Below, piece after piece: positions 1 through 5,461 of a DNA stretch of 5,461 bases. A program made the translations under genes and the position numbers. Each line of letters begins with the position of its first letter. Positions within the stretch are counted from its first letter, which is position 1. The stretch lies in assembly GCA_900752305.1 (NCBI GenBank), contig CAADUV010000370.1, positions 1 to 5,461 on the forward strand. The letters are read 5' to 3'. This DNA comes from an uncultured Oscillospiraceae bacterium (GTDB taxonomy: Bacteria; Bacillota; Clostridia; Oscillospirales; Oscillospiraceae). Under the pieces are notes generated by a model, which saw only the letters and a list, made by a program, of their open reading frames with translations, was not told the origin of the DNA and made no database searches.

Positions 1-2299
1 CATGACACTTGTGATACCCCTGGTAGTTGCTCAGCATATGGATGAGCCGCTCCCGGGCGGCGTCCAGGCTGGATTTGGACAGCTCCTTCAGGTCGTCCCA
101 GGCGAAGATGATGTTGTAGCCGTCCACCAGCAGGTATTCCTCCACCTTGGAGAACTCCTTCAAGGTGACCGACTTCATCTCCTTGGGTCGGCGAGGCGCC
201 TTGGTGGGTTGGAAGTCCTTGGGCTTGACCGCCCCGTAAGTGCGCTCAAAAATCTCCAATAATTCTTTATCCAGGACCGCCCCATCCACGTCGGAACGCT
301 TCCGGCGCTGGGGGTGGTCTTCTTCCGTCTCGACCACCTCCGGATGCCAGGCGTACTCCAGGTGCATATGCTGGTCCACCTTGTCCCAGTCCACAATGTC
401 CGTGCCCCCGTGGGAACAGAACACCGAGTCCGCCGTGTTGTCAAAATCCCCGTCCGGATCGTAGCCCATGGCGGCGATAACCTCCTGGGCATTGTGGCAG
501 GGCTGATAGTCCTGCCCCCGCAGGAACAGCCGCCCGTGCCCCTTGGTGTAGGCGGCCACCTCCACCGGATAGCTCCGCATGGTGGCCACCGGCGCGGTGC
601 CGGTCAACACCGCTCGGTCACCGGCCTGTTCTGGCCCCTCGAAGGTGCCGGACATCTTCTGGATGTCCGCAATGGCACGTCCCACATACTCTGCCGGCAG
701 TTCTAGCCGGAAGGCGTACCAGGGCTCCAGTAAGATGCTCTGCGCCCGGCGCAGGCCGTGCCGGACGGCGCGATAGGTGGCCTGGCGGAAGTCGCCGCCC
801 TCGGTATGCTTCACGTGGGCGCGGCCGGTGAGGATGCTGATGCGCATATCGGTGATGGGGGAGCCGGTGAGGACGCCGATGTGCTCCTTCTCCATCAGGT
901 GGGTGAGGATGAGCCGCTGCCAGTTCAAGTCCAGCACGTCCTGACTGCACAGGCTGCCAAAGACCAGCCCGCTGCCCTGGGGCAGCGGTTCCAGCAGCAG
1001 GTGTACCTCGGCGTAGTGGCGCAAAGGTTCAAAGTGCCCCACGCCCTCCACCGGGGCGGCGATGGTCTCTTTATATAAGATGTTGCCCGAGCTGAAGCTG
1101 ACCTCCAACCCGAATCGGTCGGCGATGACCCGTTTCATGATCTCCAACTGAATCTCGCCCATGAGCTGGATGTGGATCTCCTGCAAGGTCTGGTTCCAGA
1201 TGATGTGGAGCTGGGGATCCTCCTCCATCAGTGTTTTCAGCTGCAAGAACGCCCCGTACACGTCGGTGCCCGCGGGCAGGAGCATCTGATAGGTAAGAAC
1301 TGGTTCCAAGATGGGCTTTTCTGCGTCTGGTTCATCGCCCAGGCCGTCCCCGGGCAGGGTGTGGGTGAGACCGGTGACGGCGCAGACCGTCCCGGCGGTG
1401 ACCTGCTGAGCGGCGGTGAATTTGGCGCCGGAGTAGATGCGTATCTGGTCCACCTTCTCCGACCAGGCGTCCTCGGTGTCCGGGTGGCCGGAGAGGGTGG
1501 TTTTGACCGCCAGGGTGCCGCCGGTGAGCTTGAGCCAGGTCAGGCGGGTGCCCTGTTCATCGTGGGAAATTTTGAACACCTTGGCGCGGAACCCTTTGGG
1601 GTAGTCCGGCACCTGGGTGTACCGTTCCAGGCCGTCCAAAAACTCGGACACCCCTTCCAATTTCAGCGCGGAGCCGAAGTAGCAGGGGAACACCGCCCCC
1701 TTGGCGATGGCGTCGGTGAGGGCGTCCTCGGTCACGTGGCCGCTGTCCAAAAATTGGTTCAAAAGCGCCTCGTCGCACATGGCCACCCGCTCCTGGAAAG
1801 CATCCCCAGCCTGGTCAGGGGAGAAGTCCACACAGCCATCCCCCAGCAGAGATTTCAGCTCGTCCAACAGCGCCTCCCGCCCCAGGCCGTTCAGGTCGGT
1901 TTTGTTGACGAAGAGGAAGGTGGGGATGTGGTACTGCCGCAGCAGGTCCCACAGGGTGGCGGTGTGGCCTTGGACGCCGTCGGTGGCGCTGATGACCAGG
2001 ATGGCGTAGTCCAGCACTTGCAGGGTGCGTTCCATCTCGGCGGAGAAATCCACGTGACCGGGGGTGTCCAGCAGGGTGATGACCTTGGTGGGCAGGGGGA
2101 GGACGGCCTGTTTGGAGAAGATGGTGATGCCCCGCTCCCGCTCCAGGGTGAAGGTGTCCAAAAAGGCGGTGCCGTGATCCACCCGCCCCATCTCTTTGAT
2201 GCCGCCGCACAGGTAGAGCAGCCCTTCGGAGAGGGTGGTCTTGCCGGCGTCCACGTGGGCGAGGATGCCCACGACTAGTTGTCTGTTTTGTTCTTTCAT
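1..2299 (-). CDS. TetM-like translation-factor GTPase fused to a YacP/Rae1-type NYN domain (3' end cut by window)
   Basis: Seen: 766 codons without a stop from ATG at 2299 to the window edge; no stop is reached. The G domain has G1 AHVDAGKT (residues 14-21), RERGIT (54-59), DTPGH (78-82), NKTD (132-135) and GSALK (209-213). Domain II begins near FRAKVFKI (about 237). Domain III holds EEDPQL (359-364) and MGEIQLE (380-386). Domain IV holds GRAHVKHTEGGDFR (492-505). Domain V starts near LLEP (523-526). A C-terminal extension has VFCSHGG (626-632) and a charged linker (about 660-720). It then enters EYLLVDGYNII (from 721), the first strand of a YacP/NYN domain, followed by LDAARERL and NYQGY. 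Known: TetM/TetO remove tetracycline from ribosomes; Bacillus YacP (Rae1) cleaves mRNA in the ribosomal A site. Inferred: a ribosome-acting cytosolic GTPase-nuclease of roughly 880-900 residues when complete. The TetM drug-displacing loop sequence is not kept, so resistance is doubtful. An in-frame ATG at 2311 is an alternative start; neither has a strong ribosome-binding site. Confidence 0.9.
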   Translation of the reverse strand, partial: MKEQNRQLVVGILAHVDAGKTTLSEGLLYLCGGIKEMGRVDHGTAFLDTFTLERERGITIFSKQAVLPLPTKVITLLDTPGHVDFSAEMERTLQVLDYAILVISATDGVQGHTATLWDLLRQYHIPTFLFVNKTDLNGLGREALLDELKSLLGDGCVDFSPDQAGDAFQERVAMCDEALLNQFLDSGHVTEDALTDAIAKGAVFPCYFGSALKLEGVSEFLDGLERYTQVPDYPKGFRAKVFKISHDEQGTRLTWLKLTGGTLAVKTTLSGHPDTEDAWSEKVDQIRIYSGAKFTAAQQVTAGTVCAVTGLTHTLPGDGLGDEPDAEKPILEPVLTYQMLLPAGTDVYGAFLQLKTLMEEDPQLHIIWNQTLQEIHIQLMGEIQLEIMKRVIADRFGLEVSFSSGNILYKETIAAPVEGVGHFEPLRHYAEVHLLLEPLPQGSGLVFGSLCSQDVLDLNWQRLILTHLMEKEHIGVLTGSPITDMRISILTGRAHVKHTEGGDFRQATYRAVRHGLRRAQSILLEPWYAFRLELPAEYVGRAIADIQKMSGTFEGPEQAGDRAVLTGTAPVATMRSYPVEVAAYTKGHGRLFLRGQDYQPCHNAQEVIAAMGYDPDGDFDNTADSVFCSHGGTDIVDWDKVDQHMHLEYAWHPEVVETEEDHPQRRKRSDVDGAVLDKELLEIFERTYGAVKPKDFQPTKAPRRPKEMKSVTLKEFSKVEEYLLVDGYNIIFAWDDLKELSKSSLDAARERLIHMLSNYQGYHKCH

Positions 2300-5200
2300 A
2301 TCGTATCCCATCCCATTGATCGGGTTATTTTCCCCTCTAGGATACACGAAAACGGCGGCGGATGCAAGAAAACAGCTCGAAAATCTCCGGTTTGTTGGCC
2401 GATTTCCCAGCCCTTTTCGCAAAAAATTGACGGGACGTCCGGACTCTGCTATGATAACGTCAGAACGCAGACCCGCGCGCACAGCGGAGGAAAGGAGGGC
2501 GAGGGATGCGTCGATTTTCTCAACTGCACCCGGCGGTGAACCTCCTGTTCTTCGTCTTGGTGCTCCTCATCACCATGCTCCAGCTCCACCCAGCTTTCTT
2601 GCTGGTCTCCGGCCTGTGGGCGGGGCTGTCTTTGGCCGCTTTGGGCGGGAAGTCACCCTTGGGGGTGCGGACGCTCTTGTTTTTGATGCTCCTCATCGCC
2701 CTGGGCAATGCCCTGCTGAATCCGGCGGGGGAGACGGTGTTGTTCACCTACCTGGGCGGACGGACGTTCACCTTGGAATCGCTGGCCTGGGGCGGCAGTG
2801 CGGCGGTGCTGTTCGGCGGCGTGGTGACTTGTTTCGCCTGTTTCCACCGGGTCATGACCGGCGAAAAGCTGATGCACCTGTTCGGCCGGTTCACGCCCAC
2901 CCTGGCGCTGCTGTTCTGCATGGTCCTGCGGTTTGTGCCGGAGTTCTCCCGCCAGCTGCGCACCCTGTCCCAGACCCGCAGCAGCCTGGGGCTGGGGGTG
3001 GAGCAGTGCGCCACCCTGACGCAGAAAATCAGCTGCGCTTCCACCCAGCTGGCCGCTTTTCTGTCCCTGGCGTTGGAGCAGGCGGCGGATACGGCCAACT
3101 CCATGCGCAGCCGCGGTTACGGCCTGCCCGGGCGGAGCAGCTACACCGCCTTCCGGATGGACGGGTTCAACGCGGCGCTGCTGGTGGTCCTGGTGGCGCT
3201 GGGTGGCCTGACCTTGGTGAGCTTGGCACTGGGGGCTGGGGTGACCCGCTATTTTCCCGGTATCGCCCTGGCCAGCGGACGCTGGCTGTGGGTGGGCGTC
3301 GGGGGCGAGTGCCTGCTCATGGGGGTGCCGGTGGTTTTGAATTGCAAGAAAAGATAAAAACAGCCCGTCGGAATGGTTCCGACGGGCTCCGCTTTCACCA
3401 AAATGCAAGCATTTTGGTGAAAAAGGCAGCCGTGTGCATGCACTCACTCCGTTGGGAGGTTCGCCACCTGTAAGACAGGTGGCGCCTACGCTATAAAATA
3501 TGCCCCCGGCATATTTTATTTAACGCTGCGGCACTTACCCGGCTGAGAAGTGAAAAAAGTGACGTACACGCCGCCACTTTTTTCGGATTTCACTTTATTC
3601 CGGCATCCTGCCGGAACTCTGTGAGACATATTCAGCTTTTTGGGAAAATCACCGAAATAGCCGTCCCCTGCCCCACGGTGCTGTTCACTTCGATCTTGGC
3701 TTTATGATAAGCAGCACCGTGTTTTACAATGGAAAGCCCCAACCCTGTGCCGCCGACGGCACGGGAATGGCTCTTATCCACCCGGTAAAAACGTTCAAAA
3801 ATACGATCCACTTCGTCCGCCGGGATGCCGATGCCAGTATCTTCCACGGTCAAGACCACCTGTTCCTGGGTCTCAGACACCAAAACGTTGACCTGACCGT
3901 TCTCCTTGTTGTACTTGATGGCGTTGTCGCACAGGTTGTAGACGATCTCGTCCGCCACCTGGTCCACACCCCAAAACTTCCCAGCCGTACCGGCCAGGTG
4001 GAAGGTGATGCCTCTCCGCTGTGCCGCGTGCTCCAGACGGGTGACCACCCGTTTGCAGATGCCCAGCAGCTCCACCTGCTCCTTCTCATAGGCCACCTCC
4101 CGGCTCTCCAGCTGGGACAGGCGGATGATGTCCTCCACCAGAGCCATGAGCCGGTGGGCTTCGTCGTAGATCTTCCCAGCGAACCCCTTCACGTCCTCCG
4201 GCTGTGCCACGCCCTCTCGGATGATCTCGGCGTAGCCGGAGATGGAGGTCAGGGGCGTCTTCAGCTCGTGAGACACGTTGGCGGTGAACTCCCGGCGCAT
4301 TTCGTCCTGCTGCTTGTGCGCCTGGCGCAGGGCTTCCATCTGGTACTGGATCTGCTTGTTCTGCCCGCTGATGCGCCGCACCAGAGGACGCAGTTCGGGA
4401 TACACGTCCCGCTCGTCCGGATTCTCCAGGCTGATGTGGTTGATGGGTTCGATGATGCTCTCAGACACCCGATAGGCCAGAAAGGCCGCCAGACCCACCG
4501 CCAGCACCAGCACGGCCACCAGGGCTTGGAACTGGCTGACCAGCAGAGACACCACGGTGTACTGGGTGCCGGACAGACGCAGGATGGTGCCGTCATCCAG
4601 GCGCAGGGCGTAGTTGGTGGTCTTGCGGGAGAGGGTGCTGGAATAGCGGGTGCTCTCCCCTTCGCCGGTCTTCATGGCCTGCTGTACCTCGTCACGGTCG
4701 GCGTGGTTCTCCATGTCCTCCGCCTTGGCCACGCTGTCGAAGAGCACCGTGCCGTCCCGGTCGATCCAGGTGATGCGGTTGGCGCTGTCCTTGGGCAGCT
4801 TGGTCTGGAGGAAGTCCTTGCCGCCCTCCTCCACGGCGGCGGCCACGTAGGCCGTTTCTTCCCGCTGTTCGCTCTGGCGTTCCTCGGAAAAGTAGCTGTA
4901 CAGCGACCACATGAACAGCGCCGTACAGGCCACGAACACCGACATGGCCACCAGGAACATATGCTTAAACAGTTTCCCTCTCACTTGGCTCCCCTCCAAT
5001 CTTGTAACCAACGCCGCGGACGGTCTTGATGAGCTGTCCCGCGTCGCCTAATTTATGCCGCAGCGTCCGGATGTGGACGTCCACCGTCCGGTTCTCCCCG
5101 TCAAAGGAATAGCCCCAAATGTCGTTGAGCAGCTGATCCCGGGTCAGCACCCGGCCTTGATTTTGCAGCAGACAGGTGAGCAGGGAGAACTCCTTGTTGG

Positions 5201-5461
5201 TCAGAGTCACTTCCTCCCCCTCCACCATCACCAGGTGCTTGGACAGGGACACGTACAGCATCCCCAGCCGGAACTCCTCCCCGGCTGACCGCTTAGCGGT
5301 GCGGCGCAGGAGGGCTTTCGCCCGGGCGACCAGCTCCATCATGCCGAAGGGCTTGGCCAGGTAGTCATCCGCCCCGTTGTCCAGCCCCATCACCTTGTCG
5401 TACTCGCTGTTCTTGGCGGAGACCAGCAAAATGGGGATGGAGGCAGTGGCGGGGGGGGGGG

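Overview
The window looks like a chromosomal fragment from a GC-rich gut-type Clostridia bacterium, probably Oscillospiraceae-like. This is an inference from four things: the GC-rich coding sequence, a textbook AAAGGAGG ribosome-binding site, sigma-A style promoters, and a TetM-like GTPase with a YacP/NYN extension, an architecture I associate with Clostridia. Both ends cut through genes, and the right end is a run of 11 G, so the window may be a whole short contig.

Layout. (1) Positions 1-2299, minus strand: 766 uninterrupted codons of a translation-factor GTPase of the TetM/TetO (EF-G-like) superfamily. After domain V it has a linker and then the start of a YacP/Rae1-type NYN nuclease domain; the rest lies outside the window. 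(2) Positions 2300-2505: a divergent intergenic region with a good sigma-A promoter for the rightward gene and a weaker candidate for the leftward one. (3) Positions 2506-3357, plus strand: an EcfT-type transmembrane subunit of an energy-coupling-factor transporter, with no ATPase or substrate-binding subunit beside it. (4) Positions 3358-3631: a convergent intergenic region packed with six stem-loops and one loopless palindrome. (5) Positions 3632-5461, minus strand: a two-component pair, an OmpR/PhoB-family response regulator (5' end missing) followed by a PhoR-like sensor kinase, overlapping by about 20 bases.

How the parts fit. The two-component genes are one transcription unit reading leftwards into the hairpin cluster, where it converges with the ecfT transcript. 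ecfT and the GTPase gene diverge from a shared 206-base region. Nothing in the sequence ties the three units to a common pathway.

Most worth a second look: the fusion of a ribosome-binding GTPase to a Rae1-like (ribosome A-site mRNA nuclease family) domain, in a protein whose domain IV tip loop lacks the TetM-type sequence. This suggests ribosome quality control rather than tetracycline resistance. Second is the dense hairpin cluster at 3362-3616.
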